Source: Deltaproteobacteria bacterium (GTDB lineage Bacteria > Bdellovibrionota_B > Oligoflexia > Oligoflexales > Bog-1112). Taken from it: a stretch of DNA of 64,000 nucleotides. The notes below the pieces were generated by a model. That model was not told the origin of the DNA. It made no database searches and worked only from the letters and a program-made list of their open reading frames with translations. The position numbers and the translations under genes were made by a program. Below, in pieces: positions 17,785-27,193 of the stretch. The stretch's first letter is position 1, and each line of letters begins with the position of its first letter. Location: positions 12,501 through 76,500 of the forward strand of contig JACPKR010000032.1 of the NCBI GenBank assembly GCA_016186945.1, given 5' to 3'.

Positions 17785-18758
17785 CCGCCTTCAGAGTCCT
17801 TTAAAGCAGAACTCATGCCGCAAAGTTCGCTCATGACGGGCCACAAGGCGTCTTCCCAGGGAAGGAGCCTGACACCGAAATGCTCCTCCAGGCGATCACA
17901 GCACAGACGAGAATTCAAGGGTCGGCGTGCTGGTGTTGGGTATTGAGCGGTGGCAATAGGTTCGACGCGTTCTACCATGAGTTCAATTCCCAGTTCTTTG
18001 CAGTTTCTGAAAATCTTGTTTGCAAAATCTGCCCAACTTGTTTCCCCGCCACAGGCAGCGTGATAAACCCCGGAATGGAGTTGGGAGAAAGCTTCGCGAT
18101 CCGAAAGATAAACTGACACAACGGAATTGATAGCTTTGTTAAGCTCAGCAACCGAGGTCGGCGCACCTATCTGGTCCGACACGACGCGAAGTTCCCTCTT
18201 TGTTTTTCCCAAGCGTATCATAGTTTTTACGAAGTTGCCTCCCACCGGGCTGAAAACCCAGGAGGTGCGAAGGATCACATAACGTCCTCCGACGGTTTCG
18301 ACTTTTCTCTCACCGAGACGTTTGCTCACGCCATACTGGTTGAGCGGTTGTGGACTCTCGGTTTCTTTGCGTGGGGTTTCACCCGAGCCGTCAAACACAT
18401 AGTCTGTAGAGATATGAATGAGAAGGGCGTTCAGGACTGCCGCTTCTTCCGCAAGAACACTCGGAACTTCCGCATTCAATTCGTGACATAATTCCCTCTG
18501 CTCCTCGGCTGCATCAACAGCGGTAAAAGCTGCACAGTTGATGATGATTTCAGGCTTGATCTTTTGGATGAGTGATCGCAAGGAGCTTTTGTCCGTCAGG
18601 TCCAGTTGAAAGACAGGGGCACCTTCCACCTTCCAATCTTTTTCAATACATGTGCCAAACAGTTCAGCTTTTCCGACCCACGAGCGAAATACTTCCTGCC
18701 CCAACTGACCGCTTATTCCGGTTACGAAAATACGAGGGTTTAGAGAAGGCTTGGTCAT
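17781..18758 (-). CDS. rfbD: dTDP-4-dehydrorhamnose reductase
   Basis: 325 residues, extended SDR fold. It has the NAD(P)-binding VTGISGQLGQEV, the family segments NCAAFTAVDAAE and STDYVFDG, and the catalytic YGVSKRLGE (Tyr-x3-Lys). It performs the last step of dTDP-L-rhamnose synthesis. GGAG lies seven bases before the ATG. It is grouped with rfbB, rfbA and rfbC in one minus-strand operon, with the Wzm start overlapping its stop. Confidence 0.93.
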   Translation of the reverse strand: MTKPSLNPRIFVTGISGQLGQEVFRSWVGKAELFGTCIEKDWKVEGAPVFQLDLTDKSSLRSLIQKIKPEIIINCAAFTAVDAAEEQRELCHELNAEVPSVLAEEAAVLNALLIHISTDYVFDGSGETPRKETESPQPLNQYGVSKRLGERKVETVGGRYVILRTSWVFSPVGGNFVKTMIRLGKTKRELRVVSDQIGAPTSVAELNKAINSVVSVYLSDREAFSQLHSGVYHAACGGETSWADFANKIFRNCKELGIELMVERVEPIATAQYPTPARRPLNSRLCCDRLEEHFGVRLLPWEDALWPVMSELCGMSSALKDSEGG

Positions 18759-18780
18759 CCTTGGACTCCGTTGTTTTTCC

Positions 18781-19344
18781 TTAGCTTCCCACTTGATAAG
18801 CAGGCAATAACTGTGTCGACAATTCCTTCAGAGTTTTTCCTCGACGGTCTTTTTCTGCAAGTTGCGGATCAGAAATGGGCCATTCAATCCCCAATTCAGG
18901 GTCGCACCAAAGGAGGCTGTGTTCAAATTCCGGTCGGTAGTAGTCGGTGCATTTGTATGTAAAAAGGGCGGTTTCGCTTGTCACGCAAAAGCCATGAGCA
19001 AAGCCTGGGGGAACATACAATTGCCGTTTGTTATCTCCCGAAAGAATCACCGCCACGCTTTTACCAAAAGTCGGCGAGCCTCTTCTGATGTCGACTGTAA
19101 CGTCATGAACTTCACCCTGCAGGACACAGATGAATTTCCCCTGCCCGTGCGGTTCCTGAAAATGTAGTCCGCGCAAGACCCCTCGTCGGGAAAAAGAAAG
19201 GTTGTCCTGAACAAAATTTGTGGTAAATCCAGCCTCTCGGTAACGCTTCTCGTTCCAGGTTTCGAGAAAAAAACCGCGATTGTCGCCAAATATTTTTGGT
19301 TCGAATACCAGGAGTTCTGGCAATTCGAGTGTATAGCTTTTCAC
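18781..19344 (-). CDS. rfbC: dTDP-4-dehydrorhamnose 3,5-epimerase
   Basis: 187 residues, cupin-type epimerase. Recognisable segments are FGDNRGFFLETWN, the catalytic-His region RGLHFQEPHGQGK, VDIRRGSPTFGK and LYVPPGFAHGFCV, with the late Tyr of FTYKCTDYYRPE. The start is GTG at 19344, supported by GGAG seven bases upstream. The preceding gene, rfbA, is separated from it by repeat A5, which may interrupt the original rfbBACD operon. Confidence 0.93.
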   Translation of the reverse strand: MKSYTLELPELLVFEPKIFGDNRGFFLETWNEKRYREAGFTTNFVQDNLSFSRRGVLRGLHFQEPHGQGKFICVLQGEVHDVTVDIRRGSPTFGKSVAVILSGDNKRQLYVPPGFAHGFCVTSETALFTYKCTDYYRPEFEHSLLWCDPELGIEWPISDPQLAEKDRRGKTLKELSTQLLPAYQVGS

Positions 19345-19387
19345 CGATTGGCTCCATGTGTGAACTTATAGGATACCCGTTTCTTGG

Positions 19388-19531
19388 GTAATGCGTAAGC
19401 CACTTGGGGCAAGGAGGTGGTTTGGAGGAAACTGCGCAGCTGGTTCCTCCAAGAAATCCGGGGGAGGCGACGCTTCACTCGCCCCCCCAAACCCCCCTCT
19501 CCCTATTTGCCCCAAGTAGCTTACGCATTAC
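19388..19531. repeat. Family A repeat, copy A5, with perfect 9-bp duplication
   Basis: A 144-bp copy with both ends intact (GTAATGCGTAAGCCACTTGG at 19388 and its near-complement ending at 19531; one mismatch, AGTAGC for AGTGGC, in the right arm). The 9 bases GTTTCTTGG flank it at 19379-19387 and 19532-19540. It is inserted near the end of rfbA. Removing the element and one duplication restores a slightly longer reading frame ending ESQETGIL before a TAA. Confidence 0.92.
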
Positions 19532-20427
19532 GTTTCTTGGCTCTCTAAAAAGCAGGGTCCTGTTGTTAGCAAATCCTGCAGGTACTGCCCGTACTCGCTT
19601 TTAGATAAAGGATGCGCAAGTTCGAGCAATTGTTCGTTTGAAATATACCCTAAGCGCCAGGAGATTTCTTCGGGGCAGCCGATTTTCAACCCTTGCCGTT
19701 TTTCGACAGCATGGATGAAGTTGGTGGCATGGATCATGGATTCATGCGTTCCCGTGTCAAGCCAGGCGGAACCGCGCCCCAGTAGCTCAACGGTCAGCTT
19801 TTCCCGCCGGAGATACTCGTTATTCACAGCCGTGATTTCAAGCTCTCCACGCGCGGACGGTTTGACTTCTTTTGCGATCTCAACCACATCATTGTCGTAA
19901 AAATAAAGTCCCACCACAGCATAGTTGGACTTAGCTTTTCTCGGCTTCTCCTCGATCGACAGAACCTTGCCGGTCTTGTCGAACTCAACGACCCCATACC
20001 GCTCGGGGTCACTGACATAATATCCGAAAATCGTAGCTCCCTTACGCTGAGAGGTTCTCTTAAGTGACTTTTGCAGGCCATGTGAATAGAAAATGTTATC
20101 CCCCAGGATGAGGCAGACCGCATCATTTCCGATAAATGTTTCGCCAATTATCATCGCCTGAGCAAGCCCTTCCGGTCTTGGCTGAACGGCATAGGAAAAC
20201 TGGACACCCCATTTCTGGCCGTCCCCGAGCAGGCGTTGATAGAGGGCTAGATCGTCGGGTGTGCTGATAATCAAGATTTCCCTGATACCTGCCAGCATGA
20301 GAACAGACAAGGGGTAATAGATCATGGGCTTGTCCCCGATGGGAAGCATTTGCTTGCTCACGCCGAGCGTAAGCGGATAGAGGCGCGTTCCAGATCCTCC
20401 CGCCAACACTATGCCTTTACGGTTCAC
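19528..20427 (-). CDS. rfbA: Glucose-1-phosphate thymidylyltransferase
   Basis: 299 residues from a GTG at 20427, the usual length for RfbA/RmlA. The frame is open for 71 more codons upstream, but these lie inside rfbB and do not match the family. The N-terminal nucleotide-binding motif [16 protein letters not shown], then [26 protein letters not shown] and the sugar-binding [15 protein letters not shown] identify it. It makes dTDP-glucose for the rhamnose pathway. GGGAAG precedes the GTG, which overlaps the rfbB stop by 11 bp. The last codon and stop come from repeat A5, which removes about three native residues. Confidence 0.94.
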   Translation of the reverse strand: MNRKGIVLAGGSGTRLYPLTLGVSKQMLPIGDKPMIYYPLSVLMLAGIREILIISTPDDLALYQRLLGDGQKWGVQFSYAVQPRPEGLAQAMIIGETFIGNDAVCLILGDNIFYSHGLQKSLKRTSQRKGATIFGYYVSDPERYGVVEFDKTGKVLSIEEKPRKAKSNYAVVGLYFYDNDVVEIAKEVKPSARGELEITAVNNEYLRREKLTVELLGRGSAWLDTGTHESMIHATNFIHAVEKRQGLKIGCPEEISWRLGYISNEQLLELAHPLSKSEYGQYLQDLLTTGPCFLESQET

Positions 20428-21499
20428 CGGACTTCCCTTCCCTGTGGATTCCCAATCGTTCGCGGCGGTATGATCCGTCCTGAACTCGTTGGCACCACCT
20501 ATCTTGTTGTTCGACATACCAGGCGACTGTTTTGAAAATACCTGACTCGAAATTCTCCTGTGGACTCCAACCCAGCTCATATTGCAGCCGAGTTGCATCA
20601 ATGGCATAGCGCCTGTCATGCCCCGGTCTGTCTTGCACAAACTCGATCAGTTTTCTTCTAGGACCGATTCTCTCATCGGGAACCAGCTTGTCAAGCACTT
20701 CGCAGATGCTGGTCACGACTTCCAAATTCGTCTTTTCGTTATTTCCGCCGACATTGTAGGTACGCCCTGATTGTCCTTTTTCAAAAACAGTCAACAAGGC
20801 CCGTGCATGATCGTCCACATAAAGCCAGTCGCGAACGTTTTGACCATCTCCGTATACAGGGAGTTTCTTTCCCTCAAGGGCGTTGAGTGTCACCAAGGGG
20901 ATGAGTTTTTCGGGAAACTGGAAGGGTCCGTAATTGTTCGAGCAGTTCGTGATCAGTGTCGAAATCTTGTAGGTATGGCCCCAGGCGCTGACGAGATGGT
21001 CGGAGGACGCTTTGCTTGCTGAGTAAGGCGAACGTGGATCGTAAGGCGTTGTTTCTGTAAAAAATCCATCCTCGGCAAGGGATCCGAATACCTCATCAGT
21101 CGAAACATGGTGGAAGCGAAACCGTTGCCTCTGGCTTGATTCAAGGGTGGCTAGGTAGGAACGGGCAGTTTCTAGTAGGCTAAACGTTCCGACGACGTTG
21201 GTCTGAAGGAAGTCGCCGGGGGCATCAATGGAGCGGTCCACGTGCGATTCTGCTGCCAAATGGATCACGCCGCTTGGCCTGTACGTGTCAAAAATCCTCT
21301 TCATCTCCTGGCGGTCGCAGATGTCCACATGCTCGAAATGGTAGAGAGGATGGGCTGACACCGCCTCCAAGGATTCCAGGTTCCCAGCGTAGGTAAGCTT
21401 GTCAACATTTACGACGGTGATGTCATCGCGTTCCCGAAGAATCAGGCGGATCAAGGCCGATCCTATGAATCCAGCTCCGCCAGTGATAATCAATGTCAT
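20417..21499 (-). CDS. rfbB: dTDP-glucose 4,6-dehydratase
   Basis: 360 residues, extended SDR. It has the NAD-binding [13 protein letters not shown], the catalytic region [23 protein letters not shown] (Tyr-x3-Lys), and the substrate-binding [15 protein letters not shown] and [16 protein letters not shown]. It is the second step of dTDP-rhamnose synthesis and the first gene of the operon. It is divergent from the glycosyltransferase gene, and repeat A6 occupies the 140-bp divergent region where promoters would be expected. Confidence 0.95.
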   Translation of the reverse strand: MTLIITGGAGFIGSALIRLILRERDDITVVNVDKLTYAGNLESLEAVSAHPLYHFEHVDICDRQEMKRIFDTYRPSGVIHLAAESHVDRSIDAPGDFLQTNVVGTFSLLETARSYLATLESSQRQRFRFHHVSTDEVFGSLAEDGFFTETTPYDPRSPYSASKASSDHLVSAWGHTYKISTLITNCSNNYGPFQFPEKLIPLVTLNALEGKKLPVYGDGQNVRDWLYVDDHARALLTVFEKGQSGRTYNVGGNNEKTNLEVVTSICEVLDKLVPDERIGPRRKLIEFVQDRPGHDRRYAIDATRLQYELGWSPQENFESGIFKTVAWYVEQQDRWCQRVQDGSYRRERLGIHREGKSGEP

Positions 21500-21510
21500 G
21501 AAGGAATCCT

Positions 21511-21641
21511 AGTTAGTGGCAAGGAGGTGGTTTGGAGGAAACTGCGCAGCTGGTTCCTCCAAGAAATCCCCTGGGGAGGCGACTCTTCCCTCGCGCCCCC
21601 AACAAACCCACCTCTCCCTTTTTGCCACAAACAGCTCACGT
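21511..21641. repeat. Family A repeat, copy A6 (short-ended variant)
   Basis: Variant ends GTGGCAAGG and TTGCCACAAACAGCTCACG instead of the long inverted ends, with the usual hairpin and core. It fills the divergent intergenic region between rfbB and the glycosyltransferase, and the first ATG of the latter follows directly. Copies A12 and A14 share these variant right-end sequences. Confidence 0.8.
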
Positions 21642-23621
21642 ATGACTACCCCAGAAATATTTCCGATGCAACCGCCACATCTTTATGCCATACTCACATA
21701 TCGCCGTCATCGCTGGGATCTTCAAGGAGACATGGAAATTTATTCGGATCTCTTTCGTAATCAAACGATCAACGAACTTTTTCATAAAGTCCCTTGGTGT
21801 CTGACTGGCACTTTGCAGCAGCCTGCCATGCTCCAGCGCACGCTGCTTGGTGAAAACGCACGTTTTTCATCGATGGAGCGGTCTCTCACCTTCTCGATCG
21901 TCACACCTACATGGAATACAAAAGTCATATTCATCCGCGACTTGATCGATTCTTGCCTCTTGCAAAGTTGGCCTTTTTGGGAGTTGGTCCTGATCGACAA
22001 TGGCAGTACAGAGACGGCGCATATTGAACATATCAAGCAACGTGCGTGCAAAGACTCACGGATAAGGCTGGTAGAGAATAAGGCAAATTTGGGAATCGGT
22101 GGCGGGCGCAACGCAGGCATTGCCCATTCGCGGGGCGACGTCGTGTGTTTCCTTGACCATGACGATGTGATTCATCCGCAGTCGCTTGGAATTTTTGCCC
22201 GTCAATTTCTGACGTGCGAAGAGACGAATTTCATCTATACAAACGAAGTCAAGTTGACTGAAGATGCGTCTGCGATTGCTGACTTTTTTTGTAAGCCAGA
22301 TTTTAGCCTCGCAGGGTTACGTCGAACCAATTACCTCTGCCATTTCGTGGGCATCCGTCGTTCCTTTCTTGACAACGTTAAAACGCCCGATGGAATGTGG
22401 TTCAAGCCAGAATTTGATGGGTGCGAAGATCATGACCTTTTTCTTCGTTTAGCGGTCAGTCAAGGATTCAGTCCGGTGCATGTTCCCGTTTTTGCCTATT
22501 TCTGGAGGATATGCCGGGGCAGTACCGCATCAGCTGTCAGTGAGAAGCCTTACGTTTATGATCGCGCGTTCAAAATGCTCAAACACCATCTGGAGCAGCT
22601 TGGACTCGATGCAACGCAGATTGAAACCAAGCCCACATCCGCTTACCCAAGGCAGTTGTACAGTCTTCGCTTTCAACCCCGGAAAAAGGAAAAGGTGTCC
22701 GTAGTGATTCCTTTCCGAGACCGCTCGGATCTGACTGAACGCTGCTTGCGTGGACTGGCGAAACAGTCTTACCGTGCCCAATGCGATATTATACTCATCA
22801 ACAACCGCTCGGAGCAGGCCGCTACTGCCTCAGCAATGAAAAGGTTGATGGAGACGTACGCTCCTTCTTTCTCAACACTTCGCGTCGAATCATTTGACGG
22901 ACCCTTCAACTATGGAAAAATCCATAATTGGGCGATGGCGAACTTTGTCTCCAATCCTTACATACTGCTTCTGAATAACGATGTTGAATTGATCGACACG
23001 GATGCTGTAGGTGCCATGCTCGGTGAACTGGAAGCCCACAGCACAATTGGCTTCGTGGGTATTCGGCTCATGTATCCATCGCCTCCGAAAGTTCAACACG
23101 GTGGCATCAAAATCAGGTTGGAACACAAGAATCTCGGTATATTTCACCCCACTCACGTCAAGGATGACAACGACGAACTTCCTTATGACGAACGCACCGC
23201 GCCTGCGGTAAGCTTTGCATGTGTGATGACAAGGAGACAGGTTCTAAGCGAATTGGGAGAACTCGACGAACTCTCCTTTCCTAACGGATTTGGAGATGTC
23301 GACATGTGTCTGCGAGCGCATCAGAAAGGTTTCGAGTGCTTTTATCTCGGCACCGTTGCCGGGTATCATTATGAATCAGCGACGCGCGAGTGTTGCGATG
23401 AATCCTTGGAGCAAGTTTATCTTTCCGACGCTTACGCAGCAAGCTTGTCGAACCTGAGCGTGCGAACCTTCTCTCACGATCACAACAAGACGATTGATGA
23501 TGCATTAGGGGACGGACGATTTTACCTTCCCCTTCGCTACAGGGTGGCGGATAACGTCAATAGCATTGCTAAAAAATTACTGGGGCCCGTTCATAGATTT
23601 GCAAAAATTTTGCTAACATGA
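21642..23621 (+). CDS. Two-domain family 2 glycosyltransferase
   Basis: About 659 residues from the ATG at 21642. The frame continues upstream through repeat A6, but that part is repeat-encoded and was excluded. A second Met 8 codons later (21666) is an alternative. The first GT-A domain (about 65-290) has FSIVTPTWNT, ELVLIDNGS and FLDHDD. The second (about 350-600) has VSVVIPFRDR, DIILINNRS and LLLNNDVEL, then GFVGIRLMYPSP and GYHYESATRE. It resembles the GT2 protein across the locus in layout. The ATGA overlap (23618-23621) couples it to the DUF2142 gene. Confidence 0.88.
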   Translation: MTTPEIFPMQPPHLYAILTYRRHRWDLQGDMEIYSDLFRNQTINELFHKVPWCLTGTLQQPAMLQRTLLGENARFSSMERSLTFSIVTPTWNTKVIFIRDLIDSCLLQSWPFWELVLIDNGSTETAHIEHIKQRACKDSRIRLVENKANLGIGGGRNAGIAHSRGDVVCFLDHDDVIHPQSLGIFARQFLTCEETNFIYTNEVKLTEDASAIADFFCKPDFSLAGLRRTNYLCHFVGIRRSFLDNVKTPDGMWFKPEFDGCEDHDLFLRLAVSQGFSPVHVPVFAYFWRICRGSTASAVSEKPYVYDRAFKMLKHHLEQLGLDATQIETKPTSAYPRQLYSLRFQPRKKEKVSVVIPFRDRSDLTERCLRGLAKQSYRAQCDIILINNRSEQAATASAMKRLMETYAPSFSTLRVESFDGPFNYGKIHNWAMANFVSNPYILLLNNDVELIDTDAVGAMLGELEAHSTIGFVGIRLMYPSPPKVQHGGIKIRLEHKNLGIFHPTHVKDDNDELPYDERTAPAVSFACVMTRRQVLSELGELDELSFPNGFGDVDMCLRAHQKGFECFYLGTVAGYHYESATRECCDESLEQVYLSDAYAASLSNLSVRTFSHDHNKTIDDALGDGRFYLPLRYRVADNVNSIAKKLLGPVHRFAKILLT

Positions 23622-25903
23622 TGTCCAAGTTCAATCGGTTTTTAAGTTTTGTGTTCCTTGCCAGTGCCTGCATACCGCCAGGAGTTATTTTCTATACTCT
23701 TCGTCAGCCAGGCATTAACGAGAATGTTGAAAGGTTACCCTTAGACCATCCTCAGCAGCTCTATGCAGTGGGATTTGAACCTAAGCAGGATGGGAAAGCT
23801 GAGTACTACAGTTTAGCTCTTAAGTCGGATCACCCTTTCGATACGAGTAAGCTGGGCAAGATCTCCTTTCAAGTCGGCACCTTTCATTCAACTCCAAGAA
23901 TTGAACATTCGCAGCTTGTGATGAACTCAGGTCTTTGTGTTTTCGAGGGACCAAGTAAAGATGACCTTGAAGATAACGCCTGGGTGAGCTTTGTGAAAAG
24001 CGAGGCGTGTGAGCAAACGGACTCTTCTCCCGCATCGCTTGAAATCCGGTTTTACACCAAACAGCCGACTTCGTTAGCCCTTTGGAGCGTTGTGGACCCC
24101 TTGCCAGAAGTGCCCCGATGGCAGTTCGAGCACGTTGACACAAAGCAAGCAGTGTGGCCCATGTTAGCGTTGTCCTTTGCGACTGGACATGAGGAAAGAT
24201 CGAAGTGGCAGCTTTTGAACGTCATGTGGGGGTTTCCTCATGGCTCCCCTATTCTGTCCTGGCTTGCTATTTTGTCGTTTTGTTTCTACCTGGTCTTCGT
24301 CAGTGGCTTTGGCTTTTTGGTGTGGACAGGCCGAAACCTTTTCCCTCTGCCGATCGCTGTTTCTGGCTTTTTCTTAAGTATAGGATTGCTTTATTGTTTC
24401 GTTTTTCCTCCCTTTCAGGCGCCCGACGAGCCTGATCACTTTCTGGGATTTCTAAGAGACCAGGGTATTTCTGATGCCGAGCCGCAATCGCTTGCCCTGG
24501 CTTCCAAGGGGCATTTTGCGAGGATCAGGCAAAATCCAGAGCAACGTTTTGCGGTAGGCGATGCGTTCACCCCAGGCCAAATGGAGTGGGGCAACAGAGA
24601 TGTCACTGAGATTGCAGAAACTGCTATGCACGATCGAGCGCCAGTAACGCAGGCGTATTGGAGTCTATGGGGCTACGTGAGCAGCTCCTTCAAGGACAAT
24701 GTGAGCGTCCAGTTAATGAGCTTGCGACTCTTGAACATATTCCTGGTTACCCTCTCATTCTTTTTATTTCTATTTGCATCAGCAAAATATCTGGGATCTT
24801 CGAATGTTTTGGCTCTTGTTTTTCTCAACTTCATGTCATCCTTGAGTGTTCCGTTTTTCGCGATGGGAGTTTCCAATTACCCTTCGATGATCGCGACTTT
24901 TTTTCTTTGTCTGGCCTCGATTTTTTGTGAAGCTCGGAAGTCGCTAAGTAGAGTTCTCTTGTCTTTTGTTTTCGGGATTAACATAGCCTTACACTTGGGA
25001 TGCGGTCGAACGGCAGTTTTTACGGTTCCTTTCCTGCTTGGCGCGTTTGTATGGGTGAGGGCGAAACAGATCCAGAAGCTTGTTCAACTCAACGAACTGA
25101 TTGTCCAGATTATCTTTCTGCTTGCTAGTGTCTATTCCACCCTCCATCTTGTAGGTTTCCCATCAGGTCCACTCTTCCATTCATTTTTGTCATCTTTCTT
25201 CCCTTCCTTGTTTCCGTCCGGCGCGGATCCCATCGGATGGTTTTCGTTCGCAGCAAGTGTTTTCTTGTTGCTCGTTGGCGCTTCATCGTACGGATTGAGA
25301 CGGCTTGTATTCTCCGGCGGGCAGAGCTTTGCAAAGTATGCCTTGCTGGGTTTGGGAGCCTCCGTTTTCCTTTTGCCTTTTTTTTCGTTGAATTTTGCAA
25401 TGCCAAACATTGAACTTGGTCGCTCGCTGACTATGTTTGAATATGCGTGGCGTGCTGTGATGGTATTTTTTCTTGGACCGTCACCGTGGGCGAGTGACTT
25501 CTATGTGCTAAGGACATTCTGGGTTGGCTTCGGTTGGTTGGATGTTCCTGTTGCCGAACATGTATTTCGTCTGATGAAGTTTCTTCCTTTTGGGGGACTG
25601 TTTGCGTTGGCCTTCTGTGGCAAGGATCGTGTGGAGGCTCTTAGCGGAGTTCTATTTTTTGCTTTTTTAATTGCTGTTGGACTCATGGTGCTTAGTCTAG
25701 CCAATCATTTTGTAGCGATCAACCTTCACGGACGCTATCTACTGACGACCTACCTAGCTGCGCTCAGTATACCCTTCTTTTTCAACTACACCCGGGCCAA
25801 ACCCCGGGGAACTTTGATAATTTCCTCGACTGTTCAAGCTGTACTGATCTTGTATATGTTGAAGGTCACAGCTCTCGCTATTATAGAACGCTATCTGGGA
25901 TAA
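23618..25903 (+). CDS. DUF2142-type polytopic membrane protein
   Basis: 761 residues. A short N-terminal membrane anchor is followed by a soluble periplasmic-like part (about 40-210), then about twelve hydrophobic segments. The motif FPPFQAPDEPDHF after the second membrane span is the hallmark of DUF2142, a family frequent in polysaccharide loci and thought to be GT-C-like. It overlaps the upstream glycosyltransferase by 4 bp. Likely role: transfer or modification of a sugar on the outer face of the inner membrane (inference from family and context). Confidence 0.8.
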   Translation: MMSKFNRFLSFVFLASACIPPGVIFYTLRQPGINENVERLPLDHPQQLYAVGFEPKQDGKAEYYSLALKSDHPFDTSKLGKISFQVGTFHSTPRIEHSQLVMNSGLCVFEGPSKDDLEDNAWVSFVKSEACEQTDSSPASLEIRFYTKQPTSLALWSVVDPLPEVPRWQFEHVDTKQAVWPMLALSFATGHEERSKWQLLNVMWGFPHGSPILSWLAILSFCFYLVFVSGFGFLVWTGRNLFPLPIAVSGFFLSIGLLYCFVFPPFQAPDEPDHFLGFLRDQGISDAEPQSLALASKGHFARIRQNPEQRFAVGDAFTPGQMEWGNRDVTEIAETAMHDRAPVTQAYWSLWGYVSSSFKDNVSVQLMSLRLLNIFLVTLSFFLFLFASAKYLGSSNVLALVFLNFMSSLSVPFFAMGVSNYPSMIATFFLCLASIFCEARKSLSRVLLSFVFGINIALHLGCGRTAVFTVPFLLGAFVWVRAKQIQKLVQLNELIVQIIFLLASVYSTLHLVGFPSGPLFHSFLSSFFPSLFPSGADPIGWFSFAASVFLLLVGASSYGLRRLVFSGGQSFAKYALLGLGASVFLLPFFSLNFAMPNIELGRSLTMFEYAWRAVMVFFLGPSPWASDFYVLRTFWVGFGWLDVPVAEHVFRLMKFLPFGGLFALAFCGKDRVEALSGVLFFAFLIAVGLMVLSLANHFVAINLHGRYLLTTYLAALSIPFFFNYTRAKPRGTLIISSTVQAVLILYMLKVTALAIIERYLG

Positions 25904-25936
25904 TTTGATGAATATCCAGTTCTGTTAAAAAAACCG

Positions 25937-26917
25937 TCATTTATTGGCACGAAGGTGAGGGCATTCCTGAACAACGCCAGCCTCAATGTTTGCCAACACT
26001 TGGTACGTATGCCGCGCAATGGTATCAAGCATGTTCTGGACGGAAAAAGAGGAGTCTAGCCCATACCGTTTGATGAGGTGCGCATCTGCTGCCATGTCGA
26101 ATTCCTGGTCTTTCAAAATAGACTTAATGATCTCCTCTTGGAGAAGGCTAAAGGGTTGGCTGGAGATGAATAAAAGGGGTCTGTTCTTCAGCAGACTCGC
26201 ATGTTTCTGAAGGAGGTCTCGAATTGTATCTTCCGTTCTCGCTCTTGCCTGCCCTGCTGGGGCGAGGGTATTGAGGATCAAAGGTTTCGGCCATTGAGGG
26301 GGAAGAGCGGCATGTTTGAAAAGGTAAGCCCAGGCTTCCGCTTCCGTTTTGGGAAGGCTCTCGTCTGCGTTCCGTTGTGTCGTCAGCAGCGGGGGCAGGA
26401 GAAAATTTGTCAGAGTTTCTTTTGATTCAAATTTCGGATCAAGAGGTCTATCGCTTCCGAGTGCAAGCAAAGCATCGAACGACAAGCCGGAATTATGAAG
26501 AGTAAGCAGATTTGCTAATCTGTCCGCATTGTTTGTAAAGGTTGAACCTAGAAGAACTACCGTCCCATACTTTCTGCTTGGCGGAACCACAGGATCGAGG
26601 TAACTTGAGTAGGTTTTTAGCAGCTCAGAAACTTTCTTATAATTTCGCCCGTCCTCTTTTATGTGAAGCCTTTCGCTTTTCCGCAGAAGGTGCGTTTGAA
26701 AGCAAGCATTTAATTCGCGAAGATTGTCTCCACATGAGATTTCCAAGTGTTCACGAAGCTCGTCAATTTCACTCCGAAACGCTTGGCAAGACGGACTGGA
26801 CAGTATCTTCCCTATCTGTTCGCCAATTACACTTTTTCCTGCCGAAAAAGCTTTTGTGCCAGACAGAAACAGTACCGCAATAATTAGTTTATTCAGTGGT
26901 TTCAAAGACTTACCCAA
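25937..26917 (-). CDS. Secreted protein of unknown function, YdcF-like pattern
   Basis: 326 residues from a TTG at 26917 without a clear RBS, so the exact start is uncertain. A signal peptide ends near FSAGKS. The body has GTVVLLGSTFTNNADRLANL, DALLALGSDRPLD, a Thr/Asp pair in RARTEDTIRDLL and LLFISSQPFSLLQEEI. This order recalls uncharacterised YdcF/DUF218-like proteins, but I cannot confirm it. It is convergent with the DUF2142 gene and divergent from the microcin-like operon. Confidence 0.65.
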   Translation of the reverse strand: MGKSLKPLNKLIIAVLFLSGTKAFSAGKSVIGEQIGKILSSPSCQAFRSEIDELREHLEISCGDNLRELNACFQTHLLRKSERLHIKEDGRNYKKVSELLKTYSSYLDPVVPPSRKYGTVVLLGSTFTNNADRLANLLTLHNSGLSFDALLALGSDRPLDPKFESKETLTNFLLPPLLTTQRNADESLPKTEAEAWAYLFKHAALPPQWPKPLILNTLAPAGQARARTEDTIRDLLQKHASLLKNRPLLFISSQPFSLLQEEIIKSILKDQEFDMAADAHLIKRYGLDSSFSVQNMLDTIARHTYQVLANIEAGVVQECPHLRANK

Positions 26918-27079
26918 TGATGATAAAGGTGATGAAGCAAATGGGGAAATGAATAGCAGAAAAGGGAAAAGGAGGCCACTGCAATAGTCTTCTTGAAAAA
27001 TAGATTTTTCTTGTTAGTTCCCCATCGATCAGATAAAGAGGTCAGAATCGAAAACCTACAGCTTGGAAAGGAGTCTAAA

Positions 27080-27103
27080 ATGGGCGACTCAATGGCAAAT
27101 TAA
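27080..27103 (+). CDS. mccA: Candidate microcin C-type precursor heptapeptide (MGDSMAN)
   Basis: A seven-codon gene, MGDSMAN followed by TAA, preceded by a strong RBS (AAAGGAG with six bases before the ATG). The E. coli microcin C precursor MccA is also a heptapeptide (MRTGNAN), and known or predicted MccA peptides end in Asn, the residue that MccB converts and joins to AMP. Here the last residue is Asn, the next gene is MccB-like, then an exporter and an acetyltransferase follow, all on the same strand. The match of length, C-terminal Asn, RBS and gene order is what supports the call. The mature compound would be a peptide-adenylate that blocks aspartyl-tRNA synthetase after uptake and processing (known for E. 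coli, inferred here). Confidence 0.85.
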   Translation: MGDSMAN

Positions 27104-27109
27104 AAACAA

Positions 27110-27149
27110 TGGCGGAACCATGGGTTTTTGGAGACCTTTAGCTCCGCCA
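27110..27149 (+). promoter_or_regulatory. Hairpin between precursor gene and mccB
   Basis: TGGCGGA (27110-27116) pairs with TCCGCCA (27143-27149), with a 26-base loop that can form a smaller AACC/GGTT stem. No U-run follows directly. In the E. coli mcc operon a hairpin at the same place limits read-through, so the short mccA mRNA is in excess over mccBCDE. A similar role is inferred here. Confidence 0.6.
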
Positions 27150-27193
27150 ACCTCTTATTACTAAAAAAAACCAATTTTAACGGCCTACACTAC

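Noticed and set aside
21516-21641. N-terminal extension of the glycosyltransferase read through repeat A6
   Set aside because: The same peptide (ARRWFGGNCAAGSSKK) appears before unrelated genes wherever a family A copy is in frame, so it is repeat-encoded.
27128-27193. TTG start for the MccB-like gene
   Set aside because: Lies in the hairpin loop, has no RBS and adds 22 residues outside the family pattern.
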